Assembly (NCBI RefSeq): GCF_008039555.1
Contig: NZ_VDUW01000011.1
Coordinates: 1 to 64,000 of the forward strand
Reading direction: 5' to 3'
Source of the DNA: Cerasibacillus terrae
GTDB lineage: Bacteria; Bacillota; Bacilli; Bacillales; Amphibacillaceae
DNA length: 64,000 nucleotides
The notes beneath the pieces are model-generated. The model made no database searches. It was not told where the DNA came from and saw nothing but the letters and a program-made list of their open reading frames with translations. Below, piece after piece: positions 52,449 to 62,179 of the stretch (positions are counted from its first letter, which is position 1; every line of letters begins with the position of its first letter). The position numbers were made by a program, and so were the translations under genes.

Positions 52449-53870
52449 TTACTTCGATTCTTGTTCTATATTTTCTTCCCAACATTCTGCATGTGTTAAT
52501 CCAGGAATATTGCTTGCTTTAAATACGGGGTCCTTTCCTTCCTTACGTTGGCGAGCGTAATCTTTTAATACTTTGATTGCAGTTTTTGCGAGTAAGGTAA
52601 TAGCGATTAAATTTAACACAGCCATTAGACCCATAAATAAATCAGCCATATCCCATACGAGTTGGAATTTTGCCACAGAACCAAAGATAACCATTCCAAC
52701 TACTGCTAAACGATAAATGAATAACCATGCTTTATTTGTTTTAATAAATTCAATATTTGTTTCTCCATAATAATAATTACCGATGATAGAACTATATGCA
52801 AACAATAGAATGGCTATCGCTAAGAATACTTCAGCCCAACTACCCATATGTGTTCCTAGAGCGGCTTGGGTAATTTGAATACCATCTAATTTAGCATCTG
52901 GTGTAACATTATATAAAAGAATAATAAAGGCAGTCGCACTACAAATGACAATCGTATCAAAAAACACACCTAGTGTCTGAATAAACCCTTGTTTTGCCGG
53001 GTGTGACACATTTGCTGTTGCAGCTGCGTTCGGTGCACTACCCATACCCGCTTCATTTGAAAATAGACCACGCTTAATTCCATTTAATAACGCAGCACCA
53101 AGCCCTCCACCAACTACTTGTTCCATACCAAATGCACTTTTTACTATAATCGAAAGGACAGCTGGAATTTCCGTAATATTGACAATACAAACATATAGCG
53201 CGATTAATATATAAATAGTTGCTAAAACTGGTACAAGTATCTGACTTACCTTTGCAATCCGCTTTAGTCCACCAAATATAATTACAGCTGTAAATATAGC
53301 AAGCAGAATACCAATTACGCTTTTATCAATATGAAAAACACCTTCAAATGCTAGAGAAATCGTATTTGCTTGCACCGCATTAAAAATAAGTCCAAAACAA
53401 AGTGTGATAAGGATGGCAAATAATACACCCATCCAACGTTGACCTAATGCTTTTTCCATATAATACGCTGGACCGCCACGGAACTGATCCCCGTCCTGTA
53501 CTTTATACACTTGCGCTAATGTACTCTCTATAAAACTTGATGCCATCCCAACAAGGGCAATAATCCACATCCAAAAAACAGCACCAGGACCACCAACAGC
53601 AATCGCAAAAGCAACCCCTGCTAGATTCCCCGTACCAACACGAGATGCCGTACTAATAAAAAAAGCTTGTAAAGATGAAATTCCTTTTTTATCTCTTTTA
53701 GAAAGTCCGTTTCGATCACCAAGTAAACGGAACATCTCACCAAAATAACGAAACTGTACAAACCCTGTTCGTATTGTAAAATAAAGCCCAAGCCCAATAA
53801 GCATATATATTAATAGATAAGACCATAAAACTGTGTTACTTACATCAATTAAATCACGAATAAACCCCAT
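52449..53870 (-). CDS. Alanine/glycine:cation symporter (AGCS family)
   Basis: 473 residues, about ten to eleven membrane segments. The AGCS pattern is clear: FRYFGEMFRLLG, then the highly conserved GVSSxQAF-type GISSLQAFFISTASRVGTGN, GGPGAVFWMWIIALVGMASS, QFRGGPAYYMEKAL and NEAGMGSAPNAAATA. It imports alanine or glycine with sodium or protons. The start is ATG 53870, seven bases after GGAGG; the frame to 53906 starts upstream of that site. Confidence 0.94.
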   Translation of the reverse strand: MGFIRDLIDVSNTVLWSYLLIYMLIGLGLYFTIRTGFVQFRYFGEMFRLLGDRNGLSKRDKKGISSLQAFFISTASRVGTGNLAGVAFAIAVGGPGAVFWMWIIALVGMASSFIESTLAQVYKVQDGDQFRGGPAYYMEKALGQRWMGVLFAILITLCFGLIFNAVQANTISLAFEGVFHIDKSVIGILLAIFTAVIIFGGLKRIAKVSQILVPVLATIYILIALYVCIVNITEIPAVLSIIVKSAFGMEQVVGGGLGAALLNGIKRGLFSNEAGMGSAPNAAATANVSHPAKQGFIQTLGVFFDTIVICSATAFIILLYNVTPDAKLDGIQITQAALGTHMGSWAEVFLAIAILLFAYSSIIGNYYYGETNIEFIKTNKAWLFIYRLAVVGMVIFGSVAKFQLVWDMADLFMGLMAVLNLIAITLLAKTAIKVLKDYARQRKEGKDPVFKASNIPGLTHAECWEENIEQESK

Positions 53871-54402
53871 AAACACTCCTCCTGATCTCATGCGATAATT
53901 ATTCAATCATCATCCCATATATAACGAAATGGCTTTTTTCGTATCTTTATAAATTTTACTCCTATCATTACCTTCTTTTTTAATTAAATGCATTCATATA
54001 AAATGCAATCTCCCACAGTTTAATAGAACATACATTTTATTTCCCAGTAAAGTACAACAAACGCTGATTTAGCTTTTTATGTAATAAAGGTAAAGCAGAA
54101 CGATTCCATAATTTTATCCTATTTAATTAATTTTTACAATAGTAAATATTACGTTCATTTTGTAAATTCTTTTTCACTCTGTTATATGAAAAAGCTTTAT
54201 CACACTAAATAATGATTATTAATTTTTCTGGAAGCCCTGGTAATAAAATAAATTAATGATGTGATACCAAACATTGATCTTAGAAAAGTAAAAAGCATTT
54301 CTCATTACAAAGAAATGCTCCATAACATTAAACATTCGATTTATAATGTTCAACTGATTTGCTGTAAATAATGGAATGACGAAACCTTACTAAAAATCAT
54401 CA
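53871..54402. other. 530-base gap upstream of the AGCS symporter
   Basis: AT-rich. It should contain the symporter promoter and ends with the terminator at 54290-54318. I looked for T-box and glycine riboswitch motifs on the minus strand and saw neither, and no gene was seen. Confidence 0.5.
54290..54318 (-). terminator. Terminator of the DUF6933/pRiA4b fusion gene
   Basis: AGCATTTCT-TTGTAATG-AGAAATGCTTTTTACTTTTC on the minus strand. Confidence 0.75.
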
Positions 54403-55536
54403 TTACTTCTCTTTTAACATCTGATTCATTCTTTCCATATCAAACTCCTCAAACCCCTGACCTATAACCCATCTTTCCATATGAACGAAATCTGGGTCCT
54501 CAGGATTTTCAATAATTCTAAGGAACTCCTCATATCCACCTTCGCCACCAACATCTTCTGGTGGTGCTTTTCCATCTCCTGCAAGGCATACTGGATGATT
54601 ATGTTTATAATTATCAATTACTCGCAATACGTCCATACGATGGCGCCAATTATCACCAAAATCATAGTTATACCTCAATACTTTCGATTTAGGAATATAC
54701 TCCGATAACTTAATACCTGTTTCCATCCTCATCTCCACATCATCAACAGGATAAGCAAAAGCCTCCTCATCACAGACTAAATTTACGATTGGCTTATACC
54801 CTTCTTTCGTGAAGCTAGGATGATTGATTGAGGTAATTTTCCCTGGTTTCGTTTGGTCACAAATATAAAATTCATGAAGATGATAATCCTGCCAGCTAAA
54901 TGCAACTTGCACTATGTCATGAAGTTGTTGAAATGTACGGTGCAACGGAACAATTAATCGACGCCAGACATGATATTTATCCAGCATCAGTGTCACTTTT
55001 AATTCGACCGCTTTCATACTAAAGATTTCTTCGCCAGTCCATTGATGCAAATCCTGATACAACTTTTCATTCGGTTGAAAATAGTCATTTTTCCCATCAC
55101 CAACTAAAGTACGACTTACCTCAAAGCTTATATTCGATTGGATAACCGAATCAGGATCTAATAAGTCTTCAAAAAACTGTACATCACCACATGCGCGATT
55201 CAATTTCGCAACAGAACTTCGATCCTTCGTTTTTGTAAAAACAACATCTCCTGCCTGGTGGAGATAATCATCAATAATCTTTTCCCAAATTCCCTCTTCT
55301 CGGAATACATTTCGAATGGCTTGCCTTATCCACTCATTTATTTTAGAAAAATCCTTTCCTTTCAATCCATATAGTACAATCACGTATTTCGATTGGTCAT
55401 TCATTAAAATAACTGTCTGCCGACGATTCATCGTAATCAGATTGGCATGCCATAAAAAAATAGGATTTTCTTCTATTCGTGGTTGTGGTTGAACTTTCAT
55501 ACGATCCAATAACTTTTTCGTACATTGAATTAACAT
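54403..55536 (-). CDS. Fusion of DUF6933-like domain and plasmid pRiA4b ORF-3-like domain
   Basis: 377 residues. The N-terminal part (about 1-125) starts MLIQCTKKLLDRMK and contains LWHANLITMNRRQTVILMND; it looks like DUF6933. The C-terminal part (about 175-377) is the pRiA4b ORF-3/TnpR-like domain: VWRRLIVPLHRTFQQLHDIV, LHEFYI, YNYDFGDNWRHRM, then VCLAGDGKAPPEDVGGEGGY. That domain occurs alone in plasmid and IS-associated proteins of unknown function. No transposase or inverted repeat is nearby. The ATG at 55536 follows GGAGTGAA. It is monocistronic. Confidence 0.82.
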   Translation of the reverse strand: MLIQCTKKLLDRMKVQPQPRIEENPIFLWHANLITMNRRQTVILMNDQSKYVIVLYGLKGKDFSKINEWIRQAIRNVFREEGIWEKIIDDYLHQAGDVVFTKTKDRSSVAKLNRACGDVQFFEDLLDPDSVIQSNISFEVSRTLVGDGKNDYFQPNEKLYQDLHQWTGEEIFSMKAVELKVTLMLDKYHVWRRLIVPLHRTFQQLHDIVQVAFSWQDYHLHEFYICDQTKPGKITSINHPSFTKEGYKPIVNLVCDEEAFAYPVDDVEMRMETGIKLSEYIPKSKVLRYNYDFGDNWRHRMDVLRVIDNYKHNHPVCLAGDGKAPPEDVGGEGGYEEFLRIIENPEDPDFVHMERWVIGQGFEEFDMERMNQMLKEK

Positions 55537-55763
55537 GAATATTCACTCCATTCAAATGGAAAGTAAGAGATTAAAAATTGCCTTCCTATGCATCTTATAA
55601 GCTTGTGATTAATATAGAAGCGATTTAGTTATTTATGTTGATTCGATTGTAATTGTTATGAGGTACTAAGTCCAGAATTTTAGATAAAATTAAACGTGAA
55701 ATTTACTTACAATATCCTCACATATACTTAGGAGGATTTACATACTAAAACCTAGTATTTATT

Positions 55764-56582
55764 CTAGTAGAGTTTCCCCTTAATTTGTTTTAATGTTGCT
55801 ACTATAAGAAAGCTTACAATCACTAATAAGACCCATGAACTCACTTTTCCTAAATGAACGAGACTCCATGCGTCGGTTTGATTTGGATATTTCCACGCTC
55901 CAAAGAATGTCGCGATATTTTCGGCTATCCAGATAAAAAATCCAATGAGCACAAAAGAAAAAGCGAGTGGCATACGGTAACGAGTCCTATTAACCTCGTA
56001 TGTAACCCATGATTTCCAAAAGACGATAATGACAAGCCCTGCTAACCACCAACGAATGTCAATCCAAAAATGATGGGTAAAGAAATTCAAATAAATCGCG
56101 GCTGCGAGAGGTACAACTACTAAAAACGATGGCCACTCCACAAGTTCGACCTTTAACCTCCTCCACGCCTGACAAAGATAACTCGCCACACTAGCATACA
56201 TGAATCCACTATACAAAGGCACTCCAAAAATTTTGAAATATCCTTCCTCTGGATAAGACCAGGAGCCCATATGTACCTTAAAAATTTCAAGAGCTAATCC
56301 AATAAGATGGAACAATGTGATAACCTTTAATTCATCCCGTGTTTCAAGCCCAGAAAAGACCATCCAAACCTGCATCAGAAGAAAGATGATGAGCAGCCAA
56401 TCATACCGTGGTAAAAAGGGAAGTGGTACGACTTGTGTAATAGCCAGAGAGGCAAAAATAACGACAGAAAATAAACAGGATAGGGCCTGCTCCCAACCAA
56501 AACGAACAAGTTGTTTTAGTGATCTTATAATTTTTGCCTTCAACGGCTTTTCCTGAGAATCATTTTGAATGATTAAAGTCAT
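55764..56582 (-). CDS. DUF817 family membrane protein
   Basis: 272 residues, about eight membrane segments. Conserved stretches are FGWEQALSCLFSVVIF, then FKVHMGSWSYPEEGYFKIFG, VPLYSGFMYASVASYLCQAW, and the late WIAENIATFFGAWKYPNQ. DUF817 proteins (YoaT type) are of unknown function. The start is ATG 56582, after AAGGGGG; an upstream extension to 56681 has no site. It lies 76 bases behind the HTH/DUF2975 pair on the same strand and may be in the same operon. A weak hairpin (ATCCTC...GAGGAT, about 55714-55735) follows the gene. Confidence 0.85.
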   Translation of the reverse strand: MTLIIQNDSQEKPLKAKIIRSLKQLVRFGWEQALSCLFSVVIFASLAITQVVPLPFLPRYDWLLIIFLLMQVWMVFSGLETRDELKVITLFHLIGLALEIFKVHMGSWSYPEEGYFKIFGVPLYSGFMYASVASYLCQAWRRLKVELVEWPSFLVVVPLAAAIYLNFFTHHFWIDIRWWLAGLVIIVFWKSWVTYEVNRTRYRMPLAFSFVLIGFFIWIAENIATFFGAWKYPNQTDAWSLVHLGKVSSWVLLVIVSFLIVATLKQIKGKLY

Positions 56583-56658
56583 GGGTAACCCCCTTATGAA
56601 TTTGATCCATTGAACAGAAAAGAAAGATTTCATTTTAACATTAAATATTTCTACTTTA

Positions 56659-56880
56659 TTAAACTTGGCTGTCTTCATCACTTCGATATTCTAAAATATC
56701 CCCAGGCTGACAGTCTAAAGCCTTACAAATCGAATCTAAAGTGGATAATCGAATCGCTTTTGCCTTTCCATTTTTCAATATAGAAATATTAGCCATCGTT
56801 ATTCCTACTCTTTCCGAAAGTTCTGTAACGCTCATTTTCCTTTTAGCCAGCATCACATCAATATTGATTATAATCGCCAT
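56659..56880 (-). CDS. Cro/C1-type HTH regulator (YozG-like)
   Basis: 73 residues, almost entirely a Cro/C1 helix-turn-helix: VMLAKRKMSVTELSERVGIT, then MANISILKNGKAKAIRLSTL and CQPGDILEY. This small regulator type is encoded next to DUF2975 membrane proteins in many Bacillota (YozG-YoaS), as here. A membrane partner that controls the regulator has been suggested from this pairing (inference). The start is ATG 56880, after GAGGTGAAAACA. Confidence 0.9.
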   Translation of the reverse strand: MAIIINIDVMLAKRKMSVTELSERVGITMANISILKNGKAKAIRLSTLDSICKALDCQPGDILEYRSDEDSQV

Positions 56881-56890
56881 TGTTTTCACC

Positions 56891-57373
56891 TCAAACCGTT
56901 AAATCATTTTCAGATTTGATATCAATCGCCTCTTGTAAAAGCTTTTGAAGAACAGCAGCAAAGACGGCAATCACCATGGAAGCAAAGATAATGACCAGTC
57001 CGATTAATATAATACCTGGGGCGTCATCTCTCTCCGCTACGAGATAAAAGAGTGGCACGCCTACCACGTACAACATACTGATTGTGATTGCACAATATTT
57101 TATATTCTTTAAAGCTCTTACTGAAATTGGCGAGAAAGCTTGACTCTTATCAATATAGTTTAATAGTTGAAAAGCTTGATACAGCGCAAAATAAAAAGGT
57201 ATCGCTGCCCCATACATAACAATTAAAATAAGATATTTTATATAAGCAAAATCTGGATACAATTCTCCTGCATAATTCGCTATCCCTGGTACCAAAAATA
57301 TGCACAAAGCAAGAATTGGAGCCCCGATAAGAAAAACAGCTAACTTTAAGAAGAGTGTTGATCCTTGTTTCAT
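56891..57373 (-). CDS. DUF2975 membrane protein (YoaS-like)
   Basis: 160 residues, four membrane segments (about 8-30, 45-65, 90-110, 120-145) with the conserved FQLLNYIDKSQAFSPISVRA loop and LKNIKYCAI. It is the partner of the HTH gene that starts 11 bases downstream. Function unknown. The start is ATG 57373, after GAGGTGC. Confidence 0.88.
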   Translation of the reverse strand: MKQGSTLFLKLAVFLIGAPILALCIFLVPGIANYAGELYPDFAYIKYLILIVMYGAAIPFYFALYQAFQLLNYIDKSQAFSPISVRALKNIKYCAITISMLYVVGVPLFYLVAERDDAPGIILIGLVIIFASMVIAVFAAVLQKLLQEAIDIKSENDLTV

Positions 57374-57550
57374 AAAAAGCACCTCACATAATTAATTTAT
57401 ACTGATTTTAACATGATATTTATCGTTTTACAATAAATAATTATTGATTATAGTTATTATTTTATTGTTATAAAAATAAACCCTTACATTTTAGGCAAAG
57501 ATAAAAAACATTTGACACCAGAACAGAGGTAGGAATTAAGGACATGCAAT

Positions 57551-57637
57551 TTGAAAGAGAATCTCTCCATTGAACTTATTGCCAGAGTAACACAATTGGA
57601 TAGGAACGAAATTGAAGATTTGAAAAGAAAGATGTAG
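57551..57637 (+). pseudogene. C-terminal remnant of an Rpn/PD-(D/E)XK transposase-like protein
   Basis: A 28-codon stretch reads LKENLSIELIARVTQLDRNE and then IEDLKRKM-stop, the characteristic tail of Rpn-type recombination-promoting nucleases and related PD-(D/E)XK transposase-like proteins. No catalytic part is present upstream; only a few more degenerate codons can be traced. The rest of the gap 57374-57818 is AT-rich. Confidence 0.5.
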
Positions 57638-57638
57638 A

Positions 57639-57670
57639 AGGGACAGGTGGAGATTCTGTCCCTTCTCTTT
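57639..57670 (+). terminator. Terminator behind the Rpn remnant
   Basis: AAGGGACAG-GTGGAGATT-CTGTCCCTT followed by CTCTTTTTTATC. It is intact although the gene before it is gone. Confidence 0.75.
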
Positions 57671-57767
57671 TTTATCTCAAACCTTTTATTAAATAAATGT
57701 AAAGATACTGTAAACCTTATCGTTAAGTCCTTGAATTATTAGAATAACATGAAGTATAATACCCTTA

Positions 57768-57793
57768 ATATCGGAATTCGATATCGGTATTCG
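57768..57793. promoter_or_regulatory. Candidate PadR operator
   Basis: Two contiguous 13-bp direct repeats, ATATCGGAATTCG and ATATCGGTATTCG, differing at one position. The junction forms a partial palindrome around CGATATCG. They lie 26 bases upstream of the padR start, where an autoregulatory site is expected. Confidence 0.6.
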
Positions 57794-57818
57794 TAAACAT
57801 TCTCTGGGAGGAGATTTA

Positions 57819-58124
57819 ATGGAAGATAAAGTATTACGTAAACTATTTCTTGGATTCATACACATTCATATATTACATCATGCACAGGAACATCCTGTTT
57901 ATGGTGCTTGGATGATTGATGAACTAAAAGAGCATGGTTATGAGATTAGCTCAGGGACACTTTATCCAATATTACATTCTATGGAATCTGATGGACTATT
58001 AAAAAAGACTGATAAGAATGTCGAAGGGAAAATAAGAAAATATTATACAGCCACGGATAAAGGAAAGGAAATACTTATAGAGGCAAGAAAAAAAGCTTAT
58101 GAGTTATTTAAGGAAATAAAATAA
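57819..58124 (+). CDS. PadR-family transcriptional regulator
   Basis: 101 residues. It is a winged-helix PadR protein without the long C-terminal extension: HPVYGAWMIDELKEHGYEIS, then SGTLYPILHSMESDGLL, and KIRKYYTATDKGKE. GGGAGGAG precedes the ATG. It is 19 bases upstream of chrA, and the two form an operon. PadR-type regulators linked to chromate transporters are known in Bacillus. The inducer here is inferred to be chromate or another anion handled by ChrA. Confidence 0.92.
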   Translation: MEDKVLRKLFLGFIHIHILHHAQEHPVYGAWMIDELKEHGYEISSGTLYPILHSMESDGLLKKTDKNVEGKIRKYYTATDKGKEILIEARKKAYELFKEIK

Positions 58125-58143
58125 TTAAAGGAGGGGTGCAACA

Positions 58144-59337
58144 ATGACAAAACAAAAGGGTAAGATTCAAACGCTCATAGAAATATTATTATCCTCAACA
58201 AAGTTAGGGTTCACTTCATTCGGAGGACCCGTTGCTCATTTGGCATACTTTAAAGACGAATACATTGATCGCCGGAAATGGCTAGATGATAAGACATATG
58301 CGGATATCATTGCATTATGCCAATTTCTACCCGGACCAGCAAGCAGTCAAGTAGGTATATCAATCGGTATGTTACGTGGAGGGCTACTTGGGGGACTAGT
58401 CTCATGGTTCGGATTCACCGTCCCATCGATTATTGTGTTAATCATATTTGCCCTCATGTATCAAACATTCTCATTAGAAGATGCGATTTTTATACACAGC
58501 TTAAAGATCGTTGCTGCGGCGGTCGTCCTACATGCGTTAATCGGATTAGGGAAAAAACTAACTCCTGATAAACCCCGGTTAGCAATTGCTATCGTAGCTG
58601 CTGCTATCATGTTATTGTATCCTTCCGCATGGATGCAGATTATCATTATTTTAGGTGCTGGATTACTAGGTTTAACATTATTTAAAGAAAAAGCCGAATC
58701 AAACGTTCAGCCATTTTCCATCAATATTTCAAAAAAGCTTGGTTTGACCTCTTTAGGTATTTTAATCAGTTTACTTATTTTACTGCCCATCATGAATAAA
58801 GCATCAGATAATCCGTTGATTCATATTTTTGATATCTTTTTTAGGGTTGGCTCTCTCGTATTTGGTGGGGGACATGTTGTATTACCGATGATTGAGCGAG
58901 AAGTAGTACCCACAGGTTTATTATCAGCAAATGAATTTTTAGCCGGTTACGGTATGGCACAAGCCGTACCAGGACCATTATTTACCTTTTCTAGTTACCT
59001 TGGAACGATGATGGAAGGGATAGTTGGAGCAATTGTAGCAACAATAGGTATCTTTCTTCCATCATTTCTATTCATCATTGCAGCACTACCTTTCTTAAAT
59101 GAATTACGTCAGCGACGAAGCTTCCAGGGCATCTTAATGGGAGTAAATGCTAGTGTTGTAGGTATTCTATTAGCTGCATTTTATGACCCAGTGCTTAACA
59201 GTTCCATTTTTAGTCCAGCTGACTTTGCCTTAGGTGTCATCTTGTTTGGTTTGTTAAATATATGGAAAGTACCAGCATGGTTGATTGTTATAATAGGGAT
59301 TACAGGTGGTTATATCATACAATTGATAACATTTTAA
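58144..59337 (+). CDS. chrA: Chromate transporter ChrA (long-chain CHR family)
   Basis: 397 residues with two homologous membrane halves. The first has TSFGGPVAHLAYFKDEYI with FLPGPASSQV; the second has GSLVFGGGHVVLPMIEREVV with GMAQAVPGPLFTFSSY. The two FGGP/FGGG-type motifs and PGP loops are typical of long-chain CHR proteins, which export chromate. A role in sulfate or another oxyanion cannot be excluded. It is cotranscribed with padR. Confidence 0.93.
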   Translation: MTKQKGKIQTLIEILLSSTKLGFTSFGGPVAHLAYFKDEYIDRRKWLDDKTYADIIALCQFLPGPASSQVGISIGMLRGGLLGGLVSWFGFTVPSIIVLIIFALMYQTFSLEDAIFIHSLKIVAAAVVLHALIGLGKKLTPDKPRLAIAIVAAAIMLLYPSAWMQIIIILGAGLLGLTLFKEKAESNVQPFSINISKKLGLTSLGILISLLILLPIMNKASDNPLIHIFDIFFRVGSLVFGGGHVVLPMIEREVVPTGLLSANEFLAGYGMAQAVPGPLFTFSSYLGTMMEGIVGAIVATIGIFLPSFLFIIAALPFLNELRQRRSFQGILMGVNASVVGILLAAFYDPVLNSSIFSPADFALGVILFGLLNIWKVPAWLIVIIGITGGYIIQLITF

Positions 59338-59423
59338 TCGTAGAATACACCCTAGTATATTAAAAAATGTCCAAATTCGTAGTGTTAGATACATCAATCC
59401 ATTGAGTTAATTGGATCATAAAA

Positions 59424-59455
59424 ATAAGCTTAGAGGTCATCTAAGCTTATCTTTA
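59424..59455. terminator. Terminator between chrA and the amino-acid ABC operon
   Basis: ATAAGCTTAGA-TGACC-TCTAAGCTTAT followed by TTTTATG on the minus strand. It is A-rich on the other side, so it may serve chrA as well. Confidence 0.8.
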
Positions 59456-59458
59456 TGA

Positions 59459-60187
59459 TTACAGTACTTTTGATAAAAAAGCCTGGGTTCTTTCGTTTTG
59501 TGGATTATCAAATAGTTCAGCTGGGGTTCCTTGTTCGACGATAAAACCTTCATCCATAAAGATAACACGATCAGCAACTTCCTTGGCGAAGCCCATTTCA
59601 TGTGTCACGATGGTCATTGTCATTCCTTCTTCAGCCAAATTTTGCATGACCTGAAGAACTTCACCGACCATTTCTGGGTCTAGAGCCGAAGTAGGTTCAT
59701 CAAATAACATGATGTGAGGTTCCATCGCTAAAGCACGAGCCATGGCTACCCGTTGTTTTTGCCCACCAGATAACTTATCCGGATAGACATCTCCTTTGTC
59801 TACTAATCCAACTTTTTCAAGAAGCTGTGTTCCTATTTTTTTTGCTTCAGATTGCGATTTCCCTTTTAAGCGTTTTGGTCCAAGCGTAATGTTTTCCATT
59901 ACTGTCATGTGAGGGAAAAGGTTAAATTGTTGGAATACCATTCCCAGTCTTTGGCGCAATTCATTAATATTCGTTTTGGAATCAGTAAGTTTATCTCCTT
60001 CAATAAAAATATCTCCAGCCGTTGGTTCTTCTAATAGATTCATGCAACGTAAAAGTGTACTCTTTCCCGAACCGGAAGGGCCAATGACACAAACTACTTC
60101 TTGTTCGTTAACATTCATATTTATATCTTTAAGAACCTCTAATTTACCAAATGACTTTTTCAGATGATTTACTTCGATCATTTTCAT
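59459..60187 (-). CDS. Polar amino-acid ABC transporter, ATP-binding protein
   Basis: 242 residues, GlnQ/ArtM type. Walker [10 protein letters not shown] (about 34-42), Q-loop [14 protein letters not shown], signature [15 protein letters not shown], Walker [13 protein letters not shown] and H-loop IVTHEMGFA are all present. It is the last gene of a three-gene minus-strand operon, and its start overlaps the permease stop by four bases. The amino acid (glutamine, arginine or cystine) cannot be decided from the sequence. Confidence 0.93.
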   Translation of the reverse strand: MKMIEVNHLKKSFGKLEVLKDINMNVNEQEVVCVIGPSGSGKSTLLRCMNLLEEPTAGDIFIEGDKLTDSKTNINELRQRLGMVFQQFNLFPHMTVMENITLGPKRLKGKSQSEAKKIGTQLLEKVGLVDKGDVYPDKLSGGQKQRVAMARALAMEPHIMLFDEPTSALDPEMVGEVLQVMQNLAEEGMTMTIVTHEMGFAKEVADRVIFMDEGFIVEQGTPAELFDNPQNERTQAFLSKVL

Positions 60188-60849
60188 GCTACATCTAATC
60201 TCCTTTCAAGCCAGCGTGAGAGTAGTGTTAATGAATAAATAATAACAAAATACAGAACTCCAACTGCAAATAATATTTCAAAAGCATGGAAATTAGCAGC
60301 ATAAATCGATTGACCAGATAATGTTAGCTCAGCTAAACCTATCGCGGAAAGGAGTGATGTATCTTTAATACTTACTATAAATTGATTGACGAATGCGGGA
60401 ATCATGCGACGTATTGCTTGAGGCAAAATAATTAAACGCATGGTTTGTCCATAAGAAAAACCAAGTGATCTTCCAGCTTCCATTTGCCCTTTATCAATAG
60501 AATTGATCCCAGCACGGAAAATTTCTACTAAATAGGCTGCGGCATTGACCGTAATCGCAATAACACCTGCGGAAAATGCTGTTAGACTAATATCAATTAC
60601 ACTTGGCAAACCAAAATAAATAAATAATATTTGAACGAGTAACGGTGTTCCACGAATAATATCAACAAAAACGGTTGAAATCATTCGCAAAACTTTACTC
60701 TTCGTTATACTAAATACACCAAGTACCAGTCCAATAACCATGGCAAGAATAAGTGATATGACCGTTACTTCTATTGTTACTCCCATCCCTTTTAATAGAG
60801 TGGGTAATCCATCTAGAATAATATTTATTGTTTCCATTATGCTTGGCAT
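60184..60849 (-). CDS. Polar amino-acid ABC transporter permease
   Basis: 221 residues, four to five membrane segments, HisM/GlnP family. It shows [36 protein letters not shown] and the [20 protein letters not shown] coupling loop. It is the second gene of the operon, 76 bases after the binding-protein gene. It probably works as a homodimer, as no second permease is encoded. Confidence 0.93.
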   Translation of the reverse strand: MPSIMETINIILDGLPTLLKGMGVTIEVTVISLILAMVIGLVLGVFSITKSKVLRMISTVFVDIIRGTPLLVQILFIYFGLPSVIDISLTAFSAGVIAITVNAAAYLVEIFRAGINSIDKGQMEAGRSLGFSYGQTMRLIILPQAIRRMIPAFVNQFIVSIKDTSLLSAIGLAELTLSGQSIYAANFHAFEILFAVGVLYFVIIYSLTLLSRWLERRLDVA

Positions 60850-60925
60850 CCCTCTTCCTTTTTAGGAAAGGTGTAACAAACTATGCCACACCTTTATATT
60901 AAATCACAATTGTTTATGCTACTGA

Positions 60926-61729
60926 TTACTCAGAAAAATATTTATTATACAACTCGTCAAACTCGCCGCTATCTTTTAGCTTTTGAAGTCCATTATTCAT
61001 TTTTTCGACTAGTCCCTCGCTACCTTTAGAAATGGCAATTCCATAATCTTCGCTTGGATATTTATCGCCAACGATTCGAAGCTCAGAATCTTCCCCATCT
61101 TGGTTAATTTTATAAGCAACACTAGGATAATCATTAATGACAACATCAGCATTATCATTCTCTAATTCCATATACATGGTGGCATCATCCTGAAGTTTAG
61201 TGACCTCGCCATTATATTTTTCAGCAAGTTCGTTGGCTAATTCTAAACTGGATGTTCCTTGTTTTGCAACAATTGTTTTTCCTTCTAAGTCTGCTTCTCC
61301 TTCAATAGCACTATCTTTTAAAGTAACTAAAGATAGACCAGATTCAAAATATGGATTGGAGAAGTTAACTACTTCCAGACGATCCTCTCTTATTCCAATA
61401 GCCGATACAGCTGCATCTACTTGATTCGCTTGAAGTGCTGGGATAATACCATCAAATTTCATGATTTTCCAATTAACAGTTAAGTCTTTTTTCTCAGCAA
61501 TCGCTTCCACTATTTCCACATCAAAACCAGTCAATTCTTCATCTACTTTATATTCAAATGGTGGATAGTCTTGCACCACTGCAACTGTGATTTCTTCTTT
61601 TGTTTCACCCGAAGATTCACTATTTACTTCATCTTCTCCACATCCCGCTAATGCAAGTGCAATGATACCAACCAAAGCAATCATTACAATTTTATTCACA
61701 AATGTGGTTTTCTTTTGTTTTATATTCAT
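60926..61729 (-). CDS. Polar amino-acid ABC transporter substrate-binding lipoprotein
   Basis: About 267 residues. The signal peptide ends in lipobox LALAGC (Cys about 30), then a type II binding-protein fold (PBPb). Visible are YPPFEYKVDEELTGFDVEIV, the DAAVSAIGIREDRLEVVNFS hinge block and the GTSSLELANEL second lobe. It is the first gene of the operon. I place the start at ATG 61729, about eleven bases after AGGGGG; a TTG at 61750 lies upstream of that site. Confidence 0.92.
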   Translation of the reverse strand: MNIKQKKTTFVNKIVMIALVGIIALALAGCGEDEVNSESSGETKEEITVAVVQDYPPFEYKVDEELTGFDVEIVEAIAEKKDLTVNWKIMKFDGIIPALQANQVDAAVSAIGIREDRLEVVNFSNPYFESGLSLVTLKDSAIEGEADLEGKTIVAKQGTSSLELANELAEKYNGEVTKLQDDATMYMELENDNADVVINDYPSVAYKINQDGEDSELRIVGDKYPSEDYGIAISKGSEGLVEKMNNGLQKLKDSGEFDELYNKYFSE

Positions 61730-62179
61730 TAAAAAATAGGCCCCCTGCAAAAATGTATTTTTTCAAACAATATTTTTTATTATATCGATATATTCACACA
61801 TTTGAAAATTGGTATAAACACGATATTAGGCGATATACATACATATTGTAAGATTATTCCTATTAATCTGTATAACTTGTACAAATCCTTCTAGAGAGTT
61901 AGATATACTGTCATATCCTCTGATATTAGTTTTTGAAAGTGTTGGGAGAAGGAAGGAAGGTATATCCCATCGGCAAGTAATTTCATCGAGAGCTCCATAA
62001 ACCAAAAGAGAAGAACGTTCTAAATTTGTGTAAATATATAAGAAAACAGCTGAGCTAAAAGAATATATACAGATACATATCACTTTCTATTACCCAAAAA
62101 TTACTAATAAAAAAATTATAATTACAAATTGTGTTTCTTATAAAATTATGCTAATATGAAGCGTAATTTAATATCAATC
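61730..62179. other. 450-base divergent gap between the ABC operon and the guanine riboswitch
   Basis: AT-rich. It should hold the promoter of the minus-strand ABC operon and that of the plus-strand purine operon. An 85-codon minus-strand frame at 61826-62083 has no ribosome binding site and no recognisable motif and is not called. No repeat was seen. Confidence 0.45.

Noticed and set aside
53871..54402. Possible riboswitch upstream of the AGCS symporter
   Set aside because: A glycine riboswitch is often found before such genes, but none of its conserved core was seen on the minus strand.
54403..55536. Insertion sequence around the pRiA4b ORF-3-like gene
   Set aside because: No transposase, inverted repeats or target duplication nearby; a normal single gene with its own terminator.
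61826..62083. 85-codon minus-strand frame in the divergent gap
   Set aside because: No ribosome binding site, no recognisable domain, AT-rich codons typical of random sequence.
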